Part shown: positions 10,478 through 20,787 of the stretch, in pieces
Layout of the letters: every line of letters begins with the position of its first letter
Numbering within the stretch: the stretch's first letter is position 1
NCBI RefSeq assembly: GCF_000273745.1
Contig: NZ_AKVZ01000018.1
Coordinates: forward strand, 1 to 64,000
Direction: 5' to 3'
Origin: Rickettsia australis str. Phillips
GTDB lineage: Bacteria; Pseudomonadota; Alphaproteobacteria; Rickettsiales; Rickettsiaceae
DNA: 64,000 nucleotides
Program-made: the position numbers and the translations under genes
Notes under the pieces: generated by a model
Databases searched by the model: none
What the model was told of the DNA's origin: nothing
What the model saw: the letters and a program-made list of their open reading frames with translations, nothing else

Positions 10478-11256
10478 ATGTCAAAATTAAAAATATTTTT
10501 AGCAAGTATAAATGCTAATAAATTAATTGAAGAACTAAGAAAGATCCAGCTACATTAAATATCAACGATGAGGTATTACCCAATCATTTGGAAGATTTAA
10601 TAGAAATTTTAAAAGGAGATGATACTGTAAAAACGCTCAAGATTGAAAGGTCTGTATGGAATTCAGTATCATTACTATCACACAACGGTATAACAGAAGA
10701 AAGTAAAATAGAATTATTGCAAGTGATACCAAAAATGAAATTAAATGCTTCAGGTTTAACCGGTCTTACCTAAACAATAGCGATATAGATATTGTTTGTG
10801 AAGCAATCAAACATAGCAAAATTAATGAACTTGAGTTTTTTTAGGTAGAGAAATAAGTGATGAATCAAAAGCAAAATTATTCACTTCTATAAAAAATAAT
10901 AAAGTTCTTCTTAATTGTTTGGTTACGGGTCCAAATGATATGTCATTACAAGAGAAACACGAAAAAAAAGAATGGATAAGTCAAATTAAGAAGATAACTG
11001 ATGAAAATCAGATTATTCTAGAAGAGAAGTAGCACAAGTTTTAAAAGAGTGGTCTGAAACGTCTAACGATGTGCATAAGGGTACAATTCATAATCACTTA
11101 AAATTATATTAAAAGTTAAATAAAGATAATGTTATAGAAGAGTTAGCAGAATTAAAAGTAATTGATGCAAATTCTATTCTAGAAAACGCAGATAAACATA
11201 TTAATGAGCATTTTTTTGAGATGATGGGAATTACACAAGAGGTTATATGTTGGTGA
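10478..11256 (+). pseudogene. Leucine-rich-repeat-like gene, multiply disrupted
   Basis: From ATG 10478 (MSKLKIFLASINANKLIEEL) the coding trace can be followed through all three frames for about 260 codons. It includes HLEDLIEILKGDD, SGLTGLTLNNSDIDIVCEAI and KINELEFFLGREISDESKAK. The L..L.L.N periodicity resembles ribonuclease-inhibitor-type leucine-rich repeats. Lesions: a shift near 10545, one near 10773, one at a T7 run (10836-10842), one near 11030, and an in-frame TAA near 11110. The trace ends at TGA 11254-11256. The longest surviving frame is only 61 codons (10588-10773). It splits ruvA from ruvB. LRR proteins in intracellular bacteria often act on the host, but the family here is only inferred. 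Confidence 0.65.
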
Positions 11257-11358
11257 TTTATCTAATATAAATCAATTAAATTATATAGAATCTTGAAATA
11301 ATTTATAGCATAAAACTATTTTTTAGCTATTATTAGTCATTATATTTGATTTAAAATA

Positions 11359-12387
11359 ATGACTAATATATTATCACCTGAAAAAAGTGACAATGATCAA
11401 GAATTGCCTATAAGGCCCTCATATTTACAGGAATTTGTCGGTCAACAGCAGATTAAAGAAAATCTTTCGGTATTTATTAAAGCTGCAAAATCTCGGAATG
11501 AGCATCTTGATCATACTTTATTTTACGGTCCACCAGGTCTTGGTAAGACTACGCTTGCCAAAATTATTTCCAACGAAATCGGCGGTAATTTCAAATCCAC
11601 CTCCGGTCCTGCTATACTTAAGGCAGCTGATCTTGCTGCTATTCTTACTAATCTTGAAAAGAACGACGTATTATTTATTGATGAAATCCACCGATTAAAT
11701 ACTGCGGTTGAAGAGATTTTATATCCTGCTATGGAAGATTTTGAGCTTGATATAATTATCGGTGAAGGACCTGCCGCAAGGTCAGTGAAAATAACCTTGC
11801 CGAAATTTACCTTAATCGGGGCTACTACACGCCTTGGGCTGCTTAGTAATCCTTTGCGTGATAGGTTCGGTATTCCTATGCGGCTTAATTTTTATAATAC
11901 TGAAGAATTGAAAAAAGTTCTAAATAGAGCGAGTAAATTATTTGATATTGATTTGACCGATTCAGGTTCGGAAGAGATAGCAAAAAGAAGTAGAGGAACG
12001 CCAAGAATTGCATTAAGATTGCTGCGTCGTATAAGAGATTTTGCAGCAGTTGACGGTAAATCAAGAGTAGATAAAGAAATCTCTGATTTTGGGTTAAAGC
12101 GTTTGGAGGTTGATCTCATAGGACTTGATAGTAATGATTATCGTTATTTGAAATTCATAGCGGATAATTATAACGGTGGTCCTGTTGGAATTGAAACGAT
12201 CGCAGCAGCCCTTTCTGAACAGCGTGATGCACTTGAAGAAACCATAGAGCCTTATCTAATACAGATAGGTTTACTACAAAGAACTCCTAGAGGTAGGGTA
12301 ATCACGATTGCTGCTTTTGAGCATTTGAAAATGCCGATACCTAATCAATCACATCATCAATTTAATATTTTTAACGAGAATGAATAA
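11359..12387 (+). CDS. ruvB: Holliday junction helicase RuvB
   Basis: AAA+ motor that drives branch migration with RuvA. The 342-aa product has [19 protein letters not shown] near the N-terminus, Walker [13 protein letters not shown], Walker B DEIHR, the sensor block GATTRLG, arginine-finger region [11 protein letters not shown], and the C-terminal winged helix (TPRGRVIT). Its last eight bases overlap the msbA-like gene, suggesting coupled translation. Confidence 0.97.
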   Translation: MTNILSPEKSDNDQELPIRPSYLQEFVGQQQIKENLSVFIKAAKSRNEHLDHTLFYGPPGLGKTTLAKIISNEIGGNFKSTSGPAILKAADLAAILTNLEKNDVLFIDEIHRLNTAVEEILYPAMEDFELDIIIGEGPAARSVKITLPKFTLIGATTRLGLLSNPLRDRFGIPMRLNFYNTEELKKVLNRASKLFDIDLTDSGSEEIAKRSRGTPRIALRLLRRIRDFAAVDGKSRVDKEISDFGLKRLEVDLIGLDSNDYRYLKFIADNYNGGPVGIETIAAALSEQRDALEETIEPYLIQIGLLQRTPRGRVITIAAFEHLKMPIPNQSHHQFNIFNENE

Positions 12388-14143
12388 TAATAATTTAAAT
12401 GATAGTTATGCAGCTGCAGATGTTATAAAAAGGCTGATAAAAGATCATATTAAACCTTATGCAAATAAAATATATTTTTCTATATTTTGTATGGTTATCG
12501 CAGCACTATGTACGGCAGTGATCGTACATGCGGTTAGACCTATTATTGATAAGATTTTTTTAACGCATGATAAGAAAATGCTGATAATAATGCCTATAGT
12601 ACTTACTGTAACTTTTTTTATAAAAGGAATTTCAGAGTATTATCAGAATTATCTAATAAAATTTGTTGGGCAGAGGGTGCTAAATGATTTGCAGATAAAA
12701 ATGTATGAGCATTTGTTACTTGCTGATATTTCTTTTATTCAAAACCAATCTTCAGGACGTTTAATATCTCGTTTTACTAACGATATTTCTTTGATGCGTG
12801 GGGCTGTTTCTAATTTACTTGTTGGCTGTGCTAAACATTTCCTAACTGTAGTATGTTTAATAATAACGATGTTTCATTTAGAACCACTATTATCTTGCGT
12901 AGTTTTTCTTGTTTTCCCTTTGGCTGTTTATCCGGTGCAAAGGATGAGTAGAAAGATAAGAAAAATATTTGCACAATCACAAGAGGAGCTTGGACATTAT
13001 ACTTCTAGGCTTGATGAAACATTTCAGTCAATTAAGATTATTAAATCTTTTGTAGGCGAAAAAATAGAAAGTAATAGAGCATCGTTGATTATTAATAATA
13101 TTTTAGAGTTTTACAAAAAAACATCTAAGCTAGATGCGATGGTTTCACCGATTATGGAGGGTTTAAGCGGTCTTGCAGTCGGAGGGATGGTTTTGTACGG
13201 AGGTAATCTAGTTCTTGAGGGTAAAACAACACCAGGTGCATTATTTGCTTTTTTAGCTGCTTTTGCTGCAGCTTATCGACCATTTAAAAGTTTGGTATCA
13301 TTAAATATTAATTTGCAAGAAGGAATAGCAGCAGCTAAGAGGGTATTTAGTATTTTAGATACCGCACCTCTTATTAAAGATCATGAAGATGCTAAAGAAG
13401 TAGATTTATATAATCCACAAATTACTTTTGAAAAATTATCTTTAAGTTTTGAGAGTAAAATAGCTATAAAATATATAGACTTAAAGTTAGAACCTCATAA
13501 AATAATTGCGTTTGTCGGGCGTTCCGGTAGCGGTAAGACGTCCCTTAGTAATTTATTAGTGCGTTTTTATGATCCAAATGAAGGAAGAATTTTAGTTAAT
13601 AATCATGATATTAAAGATATTAAGCTTACTTCACTTAGAGGTCAGATTTCCTTAGTTACTCAAGATACTCATTTATTTGATACAAGCATTGCCAAAAATA
13701 TAGCATACGGTCAGGAAAACGCTACAAGAGAAGAAATAATTGAAGCAGCAAAATATGCAGATGCTCATGAGTTTATTATGCATCTGCCGAACGGTTACGA
13801 CACGCAGATAGGAGTGCAGGGGACAACGCTTTCAGGCGGTCAGCGTCAGCGTGTATCTATTGCTAGAGCGTTCTTAAAAGACGTACCTATTTTAATTTGG
13901 GATGAAGCAACAAGTAGCTTAGATCAAGTTTCCGAACAGAAAATTCTAGAATCTTTAAAGAAATTACGCCAAGGAAAAACCACTTTAATCATTACGCATC
14001 GTTTAAACAGTATTACCGACCTTGATAATATTATCGTCATGAAAAACGGTGAGATTTGTGAGCAAGGTACTCACACTCAATTGCTTAAGAATAAGGATGA
14101 ATATTATAGGTTGTATAATAAGGAGCTAAGGGAGAACAGTTGA
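12380..14143 (+). CDS. msbA: MsbA-type ABC exporter (lipid A/lipid flippase-like)
   Basis: The 587-aa half-transporter has an N-terminal six-helix exporter domain (to about residue 320) and a C-terminal ATPase. Walker A is GRSGSGKTS, the Q loop follows at LVTQDTHLF, the signature is [15 protein letters not shown], Walker B is [12 protein letters not shown], and the switch His is in IITHRL. MsbA moves core-lipid A across the inner membrane. Substrate cannot be read from sequence, and related exporters carry drugs or other lipids. It starts inside ruvB. Confidence 0.88.
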   Translation: MNNNNLNDSYAAADVIKRLIKDHIKPYANKIYFSIFCMVIAALCTAVIVHAVRPIIDKIFLTHDKKMLIIMPIVLTVTFFIKGISEYYQNYLIKFVGQRVLNDLQIKMYEHLLLADISFIQNQSSGRLISRFTNDISLMRGAVSNLLVGCAKHFLTVVCLIITMFHLEPLLSCVVFLVFPLAVYPVQRMSRKIRKIFAQSQEELGHYTSRLDETFQSIKIIKSFVGEKIESNRASLIINNILEFYKKTSKLDAMVSPIMEGLSGLAVGGMVLYGGNLVLEGKTTPGALFAFLAAFAAAYRPFKSLVSLNINLQEGIAAAKRVFSILDTAPLIKDHEDAKEVDLYNPQITFEKLSLSFESKIAIKYIDLKLEPHKIIAFVGRSGSGKTSLSNLLVRFYDPNEGRILVNNHDIKDIKLTSLRGQISLVTQDTHLFDTSIAKNIAYGQENATREEIIEAAKYADAHEFIMHLPNGYDTQIGVQGTTLSGGQRQRVSIARAFLKDVPILIWDEATSSLDQVSEQKILESLKKLRQGKTTLIITHRLNSITDLDNIIVMKNGEICEQGTHTQLLKNKDEYYRLYNKELRENS

Positions 14144-14206
14144 CTTATAAAATAAATAGCTTATATTCCTTAATTTTTATTAGCTATTATTGTATGGTTT
14201 AAATTG

Positions 14207-14398
14207 TCATTGCAAGCGCCTAAAGGCATTGTTGCATAGATTGATTTTCCGTCATTGCGAGAAGAATTACGTAGTAATTCGACGAAGCAATCCAGTAAAA
14301 AATTCTGTATATCAGAATTTTTTAATTATTTTTCTGTATTGCCGCGTCGCTTCGCTCCTTGCAATGACGGTTCGGATATCCATGCAACAAGGTTGCGG
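14207..14398. repeat. Composite palindromic repeats between msbA and ampG
   Basis: An inner palindrome (14251-14369) opens gtcattgcgagaagaattac and closes ctccttgcaatgac. It is flanked by a second pair, gcattgttgcatagat on the left and atccatgcaacaagg on the right. The arrangement is the same outer/inner nesting seen at the window start. It supplies the 300-bp gap before ampG; I see no gene in it. Confidence 0.75.
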
Positions 14399-14535
14399 CT
14401 AAAGGAGTGTAGCAATTTCAAGACTTTGGCACGAGATTGCTTCATCAAAATTTTCAATTTTTTCTTGCAATAACGACTGAAATACCCACGCAACAATGCC
14501 TATGCAGGAATGACATAAACACAAGGAACACCATA

Positions 14536-15780
14536 ATGCTCATTACCAAGATTTTTAAAGACTATCGATTATTTGAAATATTTATGTTAGGAATAGTTAG
14601 CGGTATGCCGCTGGTTATAATTTTTTCTACTCTTTCGGTATGGTTAAAAGAATCCGGAATAGATATCGCTGTTATTACTACTTTTGCGGTTGCAAGATTA
14701 TCATATTCATTAAAAGTATTTTGGGCGCCGTTAGTCGATAATTTAAAAATACCTTTTTTAAGTAGGTGGGGGCATCGAAAAAGTTGGCTTATATTATGTA
14801 GCTCTTTAATGGCTTTAGTACTAATTGCTATGAGTAAGGAAAATCCTGAAGTTTCTTTAACGTCTTTATATTTTTTGACTATAGTATTAGGATTTTTATC
14901 TAGCACGTTCGATATTGCCGTTGATGCGTTGCGTATCGATAAGTTTGATCAGGAAACACAAAGCATCGCTAGTGCAACTGCCGTATTCGGTTATCGAATC
15001 GGTATGCTTATTACAGGAGCAGGTGCTTTGTATCTTGCAGAAATAACCGAAAATAATTGGCAACTAACTTTTTTTGTTATAGCTATAATATTTGTCGTTG
15101 CAACGATATTTATAATAACCGTAAACGAAAAAGAACTAGTAAGAGAAACAGTTAATATTACTTCTATTACTTCATGGATTGCTACAGTAATGAATCCTTT
15201 CAAGGATTTTTTCAAAAGAGAATTTGCCGTAACTATTTTACTTGCTGTAATATTTTTTAAATTAGGCGATGCCATGCTTGGAGCGGTTGCTTCACCGTTT
15301 TATATAGAGCTTGGTTATACAAAAGGCGAAATAGCAATAATAGCTAAACTTTACGGATTAATTGCGACATTAGTCGGCGGTTTTGCCGGTGGTATTGTAA
15401 TGTATAGAGTGGGGAATTTTAAAGGTTTGATTATTACCGGTATTGCCCAAAGCTTAACGCATTTTGCATTTATTTGGCTTAATCATCAGCCTTCTTCTTT
15501 TGAAGCTTTATTAATTGCTATTACTATAGAGAATTTTGCTGCTGCTATGGGGGCTACCGCTTTAGTCGGATATATAGGTAATTTATGTAATACAAAATAT
15601 TCTGCAACACAATATGCTTTACTTAGTAGTGCAAGTAGTGTATGCAACAATACTGTCACTATTTATGCCGGAAAACTTGTAAATATGATGGGGTGGGATG
15701 GTTTTTTCATCTTTACTATAATTTTAGCCTTGCCTGCTTTGTTGATATTAATGTATCTTAATAAAAAGGTTAATGTGTAG
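14536..15780 (+). CDS. ampG: AmpG-type MFS permease
   Basis: AmpG imports anhydro-muropeptides released during cell-wall turnover. The 414-aa product begins [19 protein letters not shown], followed by FLWAPLVD-like and RKSWL motifs and twelve predicted helices, with [14 protein letters not shown] matching the conserved block of AmpG-family carriers. The frame is open from 14437, but the ATG at 14536 has AAGGA upstream and starts where the family does. Rickettsia have several AmpG-like carriers, so the substrate is inferred. It neighbours dacF, another wall gene. Confidence 0.88.
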   Translation: MLITKIFKDYRLFEIFMLGIVSGMPLVIIFSTLSVWLKESGIDIAVITTFAVARLSYSLKVFWAPLVDNLKIPFLSRWGHRKSWLILCSSLMALVLIAMSKENPEVSLTSLYFLTIVLGFLSSTFDIAVDALRIDKFDQETQSIASATAVFGYRIGMLITGAGALYLAEITENNWQLTFFVIAIIFVVATIFIITVNEKELVRETVNITSITSWIATVMNPFKDFFKREFAVTILLAVIFFKLGDAMLGAVASPFYIELGYTKGEIAIIAKLYGLIATLVGGFAGGIVMYRVGNFKGLIITGIAQSLTHFAFIWLNHQPSSFEALLIAITIENFAAAMGATALVGYIGNLCNTKYSATQYALLSSASSVCNNTVTIYAGKLVNMMGWDGFFIFTIILALPALLILMYLNKKVNV

Positions 15781-15797
15781 TAAGTTTTGTTTTTAAC

Positions 15798-15898
15798 GTC
15801 ATTGTGAAGAAATTTACAATAGTAATATTGACGAAGCAATCTCAGGAGTTTGTTATTATTTCATGAGATTGCCACATCGTTTCGCTCCTCGCAATGAC
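15798..15898. repeat. Palindromic element between ampG and dacF
   Basis: Starts cgtcattgtgaagaaat and ends ctcctcgcaatgacga, with internal arms gcaatctcaggagtttgtta and tcatgagattgccacatcg. Same family as 33725-33822. Confidence 0.75.
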
Positions 15899-15946
15899 GA
15901 AATCTATATTTATTGAGCAATGGTGAAAAATCCCGCTTGATTTAAT

Positions 15947-16888
15947 TTGAATAATATTTTATTTAAAATGTTTAGTAAGTTTTTATTACCTTATATTTTT
16001 ATTGCAGCATTTTTTTTTGCTCCAATAAGCGAAGCGAAGAAAGCTATAAAAAATACCCCTAAACCTCCTGTTCAAACTAGTTTAGTAATTGATGCAAAAA
16101 GTGGTAAAGTGCTGCAGGCTCATAATTCACAAATTCGGGTTTATCCTGCTTCTTTAACTAAGCTAATGACTCTGTACTTAATGTTTGAAGCAATCGAAGC
16201 CGGCAAGTTATCTTTAGATAAAAAATTACTTGTCTCACAGAAAGCTTCAAAAATGCCGCCCTGTAAGCTTGGTTTAAAGGCAGGAGAGACTATAACCGTT
16301 AGAGAGGCAATTAACGGATTAATCATAAAATCTGCTAATGATGCTGCCGTAACTGTTGCTGAGGGGATGAAAGGTTCTGAGAAAGCTTTTGCTCATTTAA
16401 TGAATGTTAAAGCTAAACAGCTCGGCATGAAAAATACCTATTTTAAAAATGCTTCAGGCTGGCATGACCCATTGCAGCTAACTACCGCAAGAGATATGGC
16501 TAAACTTACTATGGCTTTGAAAAAAGATTATCCTAAATATTATCCGCTCTTTTCTAAAACCAGTTTTGTATTTCGTGGAAACATAGTAAACGGACATAAT
16601 ATGGTTACTAAAAATTATCAAGGTGCAGAAGGTATGAAAACAGGTTTTCATATACCGGCAGGTTATAATTTAGTAACTACTGCTTCTAGGAACGGTAAAT
16701 CATTGATTGCCGTTGTTACAGGAGGCAAAAGTGCTGCATCTCGTGATCAAAAAATGATGGGGCTACTAGATAAGCATTTTAATATTAAGCCTATAGTCCC
16801 TAAACCTTCAATCAAACTTGCCTCTAATAATAAATCTACTACAAAAGCTAAATCAAAAATAATAAAGAAAAAGAATATACGTAGTTGA
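15947..16888 (+). CDS. dacF: D-alanyl-D-alanine carboxypeptidase (PBP5/6, S11 family)
   Basis: Periplasmic, membrane-linked enzyme that trims the terminal D-Ala from peptidoglycan stem peptides. The 313-aa product has an N-terminal signal (to about residue 30, ending ISEA) and the three penicillin-binding motifs: SLTK with Ser69 and Lys72, SAN at 129-131, and KTG at 231-233. The C-terminal tail is lysine- and serine-rich. TTG is the first start; an ATG seven codons later (15968) also leaves a good signal peptide, and neither has a clear ribosome-binding site. Confidence 0.93.
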   Translation: MNNILFKMFSKFLLPYIFIAAFFFAPISEAKKAIKNTPKPPVQTSLVIDAKSGKVLQAHNSQIRVYPASLTKLMTLYLMFEAIEAGKLSLDKKLLVSQKASKMPPCKLGLKAGETITVREAINGLIIKSANDAAVTVAEGMKGSEKAFAHLMNVKAKQLGMKNTYFKNASGWHDPLQLTTARDMAKLTMALKKDYPKYYPLFSKTSFVFRGNIVNGHNMVTKNYQGAEGMKTGFHIPAGYNLVTTASRNGKSLIAVVTGGKSAASRDQKMMGLLDKHFNIKPIVPKPSIKLASNNKSTTKAKSKIIKKKNIRS

Positions 16889-16892
16889 TATG

Positions 16893-17150
16893 TATCGTTA
16901 TTGCCCGCGTGGATCAATTTCACATCTGTCATCCTGTGGCTTAACCACGGGATCCAGTAAAATACTAAAATTACTAGTATTTGTTTATTATTTTTATGGA
17001 CCCCGTGGTTCAGACACAGTGTGTTCTACCGGTCCACGCAACAATGCCTTTCAATACCATAAAGTAGTCGTGGCAACCTCATGAGGTTAATACAAAAACT
17101 CCTAGGATTACTTCGTCGAAACTTAAGTTTCTCCTCTCAATGACGTTAAA
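16893..17150. repeat. Nested palindromic elements after dacF
   Basis: The outer arms gcgtggatc (about 16910) and ggtccacgcaacaatgcc (about 17030-17048) enclose an inner palindrome starting tgtcatcctgtggcttaacc (16928) and ending with ccccgtggttcagacaca (about 17015). A third degenerate stretch follows to 17150. It fills the 310-bp gap between the convergent dacF and rlpA genes. Confidence 0.7.
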
Positions 17151-17198
17151 AATTGAGTCATGAAACAACGCCTACGACTCCCACAATGCCGATAATAT

Positions 17199-17897
17199 TC
17201 ATTCATCTGGATTTACGGCCAGCTTATATTTTAGATTTACGAGTTTTATATGACAATTAACACTACATTTAGTGTTTTTTGTAACTTTAGTAGATGAAGA
17301 TTTTTTAGAGTGTTTAGCTAAAGTTTTACTTTGTAGTTTTTTTAGATTAATATTTTTTAGAAATTTCTCAGTTTCATTAGGTAAATATTCTATTTTTACT
17401 TTAGTGATACCTTGATTTTTAAATGCTAAAATTTCAGCCGCTTTTTGAGAAACATCTATTATACGATTTTGCTTAAAAGGACCTCTATCATTAACCATTA
17501 AAATTACTGATTTATTATTGGCTTTGTTGGTAACTTTAACTAAGCAAGGAAGCGGAAGAGTTTTATGTGCGGCAGTTAATAGATTTCTATTAAATCTATC
17601 ACCGTTAGCTGTTTTTTTACCGTGAAAACCATCTTTATGTCCACCGTACCATGAAGCATAACCTGTTTCGGTAAAAGATTTAGGACTGTGAGGTTTGTAA
17701 GTCTTTCCTTTTATTTTATAATTTGTGCCAACTTTATAATGTCCTTTATAAGTGAGATTATGAGGATCATCCTTTGATAATTCTTTGTAAGAATATTTGC
17801 AGGAGTAAGGTAATCTTTTTGAGGTATTACAACCGCTTAGACTAAAAATCAATAAAAAAATCAATACAATAAGTTTATGGCTTCGTATCATCATCAT
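17199..17897 (-). CDS. rlpA: RlpA-like septal lytic transglycosylase, lipoprotein
   Basis: RlpA cleaves denuded glycan strands at the septum. The 232-aa product starts with a lipoprotein signal and lipobox LSGC (Cys23). A double-psi beta-barrel domain follows: [25 protein letters not shown], then [11 protein letters not shown] and VNDRGPF with the conserved Asp, ending [13 protein letters not shown]. There is no SPOR domain; instead the C-terminus is a short lysine-rich tail. The start overlaps the BON gene by 23 bases, so the two are co-translated. Confidence 0.9.
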   Translation of the reverse strand: MMMIRSHKLIVLIFLLIFSLSGCNTSKRLPYSCKYSYKELSKDDPHNLTYKGHYKVGTNYKIKGKTYKPHSPKSFTETGYASWYGGHKDGFHGKKTANGDRFNRNLLTAAHKTLPLPCLVKVTNKANNKSVILMVNDRGPFKQNRIIDVSQKAAEILAFKNQGITKVKIEYLPNETEKFLKNINLKKLQSKTLAKHSKKSSSTKVTKNTKCSVNCHIKLVNLKYKLAVNPDE

Positions 17898-18489
17898 GTT
17901 TATTAAAATAATAAATTATTTTAGCATAACACACAACTTTTTCAACACCTTTTATTTTTGATGCAATAGAAGCAAGCTTTTCTAGCTCTTCTTCTGATCT
18001 TGCAACTCCAAATAAATAAACAATATTATCTATAGTTAGAATAGTATAATTAGCAAATTTAATGTCTTTTCTGACTAAGTTTTTAGCTTTAATTTGTGTA
18101 GTTATCATACTATCTTTAGTATATTGGGCTAAGTCAAAATGATTACTATTTTTATTTACTTTCAACTCATTAATAACTTCTTGTACTCCTTTTTGATTCC
18201 AAGCAATTTCTACGGCTTTTAACGCATCAGATTCGTTTTGAATATTTCCTGTTAATAATACTCTTCTTTGTGATACTTCGACCTTTATTTTAGCACCTAA
18301 ATCTCTAAAATTATTTTTTACTAAATCAGCTTTAATACCGGCAGAAATCCTTGAATCATTTAATGTTTCAGATATTGGTTGATCTTTTGAGGCAACAATG
18401 CCGGTAGTAGTTGCTGCAGTAAAAATAGCAGGTAAACAAGCAGATAAACTAAAAGAAAGAGCTATAAAAATTAGAACTCGTAACATCAT
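17875..18489 (-). CDS. BON-domain lipoprotein (YraP/DolP-like)
   Basis: A 204-aa lipoprotein with lipobox LSAC (Cys18) followed by two BON domains, about residues 45-110 ([12 protein letters not shown] ... RRVLLTGNI) and 125-190 ([10 protein letters not shown] ... IVYLFGVA). BON domains bind phospholipid; YraP/DolP helps maintain the outer membrane during wall splitting. It is upstream of and overlapping rlpA on the same strand, so the pair may act together at the division septum. Confidence 0.85.
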   Translation of the reverse strand: MMLRVLIFIALSFSLSACLPAIFTAATTTGIVASKDQPISETLNDSRISAGIKADLVKNNFRDLGAKIKVEVSQRRVLLTGNIQNESDALKAVEIAWNQKGVQEVINELKVNKNSNHFDLAQYTKDSMITTQIKAKNLVRKDIKFANYTILTIDNIVYLFGVARSEEELEKLASIASKIKGVEKVVCYAKIIYYFNKHDDDTKP

Positions 18490-18550
18490 GATAATAGTGC
18501 CATACGATTTTTCAAAAGATTGTATTTGTTTAAGAATTAACTATTTGTTT

Positions 18551-18747
18551 ATGTCATTCCCTATAGTACCGGACCTTGTTGTATGGATACCGAGTCGTCA
18601 TTGCGAGCGACTGAAAGGAGCGCGGCAATCCAGTACTTTAAAGCCTTTTAAGCTTTATTTGAAGGAAATCTTAATCTTAAATACTTCTTTAAAGCTCGAC
18701 TTATCTCGCTTTACCCTAGATTCCCGCCTACGCGGGGGAATGACATA
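18551..18747. repeat. Palindromic repeats between BON gene and yciB
   Basis: A mosaic of elements: tgtcattccctatagtacc, then cgtcattgcgagcgactg... with gcggcaatccag, then a final half gattcccgcctacgcgggggaatgaca. Arms of at least two families are joined. No gene is visible. Confidence 0.6.
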
Positions 18748-18766
18748 AAGTAAAAATAGTAAGATA

Positions 18767-19309
18767 TTATATCTTACTATCCGGTAATTTATTCTTTAAT
18801 AAAAGAGGTAATTGCAGTAAAATAAATATAAAAGTAATAGGTATTACACCGAATACTTTGAATTTTACCCATGTTTCATCTGAGAAATTACGCCAAACTA
18901 TTTCATTAACTACAGCCATAAAAAAGAAAAAAGCCGCTGTTCTATAGCTTAAAGTTATCCAGCTTTCTTCTTTAAGACGTACTATACTTTCTAAAGCATA
19001 TTTGATAAAAGGATTTTTTCTTATACCGCTCATGAGAAATATTATTCCAAAAATAACATATAATATAGTAGGTTTGATTTTTATATACATTGAATCACCG
19101 CTAATTAAAGTAATGCTGCCCGAAACTAATAAAACAGTCGTAGAAATAATAGAAAGCTTGGATACTTTCTTATCGATAACATAACAAACGGTAATACAAA
19201 TAACAGAGGTAATAAGCATATAAAGAGTAGCATTTTGTATACCGCCTCCATAAAAAAAGCCTGCAAAAAATGCTATTACCGGACCAATTTCTGATAAAAG
19301 TTTTAACAT
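18767..19309 (-). CDS. yciB: YciB/IspZ-type inner-membrane septation protein A
   Basis: A 180-aa protein beginning MLKLLSEIGPVIAFFAGFFY with five or so membrane segments and the conserved late block AAFFFFMAVVNEIVWR ... WVKFKVFGVIPITFIF. YciB is an inner-membrane protein linked to division and envelope integrity. It lies downstream of FTR1 on the same strand, 63 bases away. Confidence 0.93.
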   Translation of the reverse strand: MLKLLSEIGPVIAFFAGFFYGGGIQNATLYMLITSVICITVCYVIDKKVSKLSIISTTVLLVSGSITLISGDSMYIKIKPTILYVIFGIIFLMSGIRKNPFIKYALESIVRLKEESWITLSYRTAAFFFFMAVVNEIVWRNFSDETWVKFKVFGVIPITFIFILLQLPLLLKNKLPDSKI

Positions 19310-19372
19310 ATTTAATTTAATTGTTCTCTTTGATAAAATTAATTTGATTCATTTTTGTGTACTGATATTAAG

Positions 19373-20188
19373 TTATTTTTGGAATATCTTAATTTTAATT
19401 TGTATGAAAATATTTATCAGTAATATAGTAGTAAAATAGGCAAGTACTTGTAGCCCGTTAGGTCTTGCAATATAACCGGTAACAATATGTAAGATTTTAC
19501 CTATTATACTTCTATCTGCTACTAACCATGAACTATCCCAAAGTTGATCGGATAAAAACATAACTAGACCGGAAGAGGTTAAAATACCTGCAGCACTTGC
19601 TGCAAATCCGCCTGCTATTAGCATTAATAATACAGTAGAGATTTTAAAAATATATTTTTGATTAGCAATCTTAATTAAACCGAAATATATTACTAAACCA
19701 AGTAAGAAGCCACTTGTAGCACCTATTATCACTCCTTGTAAGTAAATACTGCTTGATATTGTTTCAACTGAAGATATGCTATATACTAAAATAATAATTT
19801 CTGCACCTTCTCGTAATATAGTAGTAGCAACTAAAAGAACTAACATGAAATAACTGGCGTTACCTTCATGAATTTTTACTGATAAGTCGTTTATATGTTG
19901 CTTTACTTTTATACCATAACCTTGCATCCATATTATTGTCCAGCTAATCAAAATTGTTATTAGTATCATAATGCCGGAATCGAATAACTCGTCACCTATT
20001 CCGCCAAAAGATAAAGATAATTTACGGGTAAAAAATGCAAAAATTGAAGCAAATACTACTCCAAGCATTACTCCGGCAATAATATAAAGACGAGATTTTT
20101 CTATTTGTTTTGTTACGGCAAGTATTACACCAAGTAATAAGGATATTTCTAAACATTCACGAAACACTACTAAAGCAATTTTAAACAT
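19373..20188 (-). CDS. FTR1-family iron permease
   Basis: Seven-helix inner-membrane iron permease (271 aa). Both REXXE iron-binding motifs are present: RECLE at residues 10-14 in the first helix and REGAE at 126-130. FTR1/EfeU proteins take up iron with periplasmic partners. Its neighbour nine bases upstream is a cupredoxin-domain protein, the usual partner type in EfeUO/FtrABC systems, so this is probably an envelope iron uptake pair. No peroxidase (EfeB) is nearby. Confidence 0.88.
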   Translation of the reverse strand: MFKIALVVFRECLEISLLLGVILAVTKQIEKSRLYIIAGVMLGVVFASIFAFFTRKLSLSFGGIGDELFDSGIMILITILISWTIIWMQGYGIKVKQHINDLSVKIHEGNASYFMLVLLVATTILREGAEIIILVYSISSVETISSSIYLQGVIIGATSGFLLGLVIYFGLIKIANQKYIFKISTVLLMLIAGGFAASAAGILTSSGLVMFLSDQLWDSSWLVADRSIIGKILHIVTGYIARPNGLQVLAYFTTILLINIFIQIKIKIFQK

Positions 20189-20197
20189 ATTTTTTAT

Positions 20198-20577
20198 CTA
20201 ATCATTAACAATTATAATACCATGAGCCGTATCTTGATGAAAATCCCCAAAAATTTCATATTTTCCGGGTTTAAGCGGTGCAAGTATAATATTTATTGAC
20301 TCATTTGGCATAACTATTTTTTCACGATGTAAATCATGACTTTCAAACTCTTCTACAGTATCATCTTCATTATGAACAATTAACCTTATCTTAGTAGATT
20401 TTGGTACTTCAACTATATTCGGAACAAATTTATGATCTTTTATAGTTATCTTTACTTCTAATATATTATCATTTGTTTTATTATCGGAACTTTTATTTGT
20501 AGAGATATAAATAATTACTGCTAAAAATATCAAACCTACTAGTACAATAATATTTTTGTTTTTTTAATAATTTCCAT
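20198..20577 (-). CDS. Cupredoxin-domain membrane-anchored protein, start region frameshifted
   Basis: The main frame (to 20533, TTG start) gives 111 aa: an N-terminal membrane helix (LIFLAVIIYIS) and a cupredoxin fold with HKFVPNIVEVPKSTKIRL, VEEFESHDLHREKIV and PGKYEIFGDFHQDTAHG. This resembles EfeO/FtrB-type cupredoxins that hand iron to FTR1. A much better start is ATG 20577 with AGGAG six bases upstream, but an A7 run (T7 at 20559-20565, plus strand) puts it out of frame. One more A gives MEIIKKNKNIIVLVG joined to the main frame. Either the gene is weakly expressed from TTG, or the run length is wrong or slips. Confidence 0.7.
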
Positions 20578-20664
20578 ACTAAACTCCTAGTGTAATTAAA
20601 GTTTAAAGTAAGATTCTTATATACTAATTTGATTTGAGTTTTAAATTTGTAATAATTACAAAAT

Positions 20665-20781
20665 TTATCTTGCAATTTTTATTAATGCTATAAGATATAC
20701 AATTATTATCATTATGACAAGGATAGATAATAAAATATAATTTTTTTGTTTTTTATTATCCGATATTTTAGTTTGTTTCAT
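20665..20781 (-). CDS. 38-residue single-helix membrane peptide
   Basis: An ORF too short for most gene callers. It encodes MKQTKISDNKKQKN, then a continuous hydrophobic helix (ILLSILVIMIIIVYLIALI), then KIAR. The ATG is six bases after the stop of the FKBP-like gene and upstream of the cupredoxin gene, all on the minus strand. No clear ribosome-binding site is present, so translation would rely on coupling. The positive-inside layout suggests a real membrane peptide. Function unknown. Confidence 0.5.
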   Translation of the reverse strand: MKQTKISDNKKQKNYILLSILVIMIIIVYLIALIKIAR

Positions 20782-20787
20782 ATTTAT

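Noticed and set aside
18398..18748. A 116-codon plus-strand ORF opposite the BON gene.
   Set aside because: Its first part is antisense to the BON gene and its tail is RPE-derived (DSRLRGGMT), so it is a shadow.
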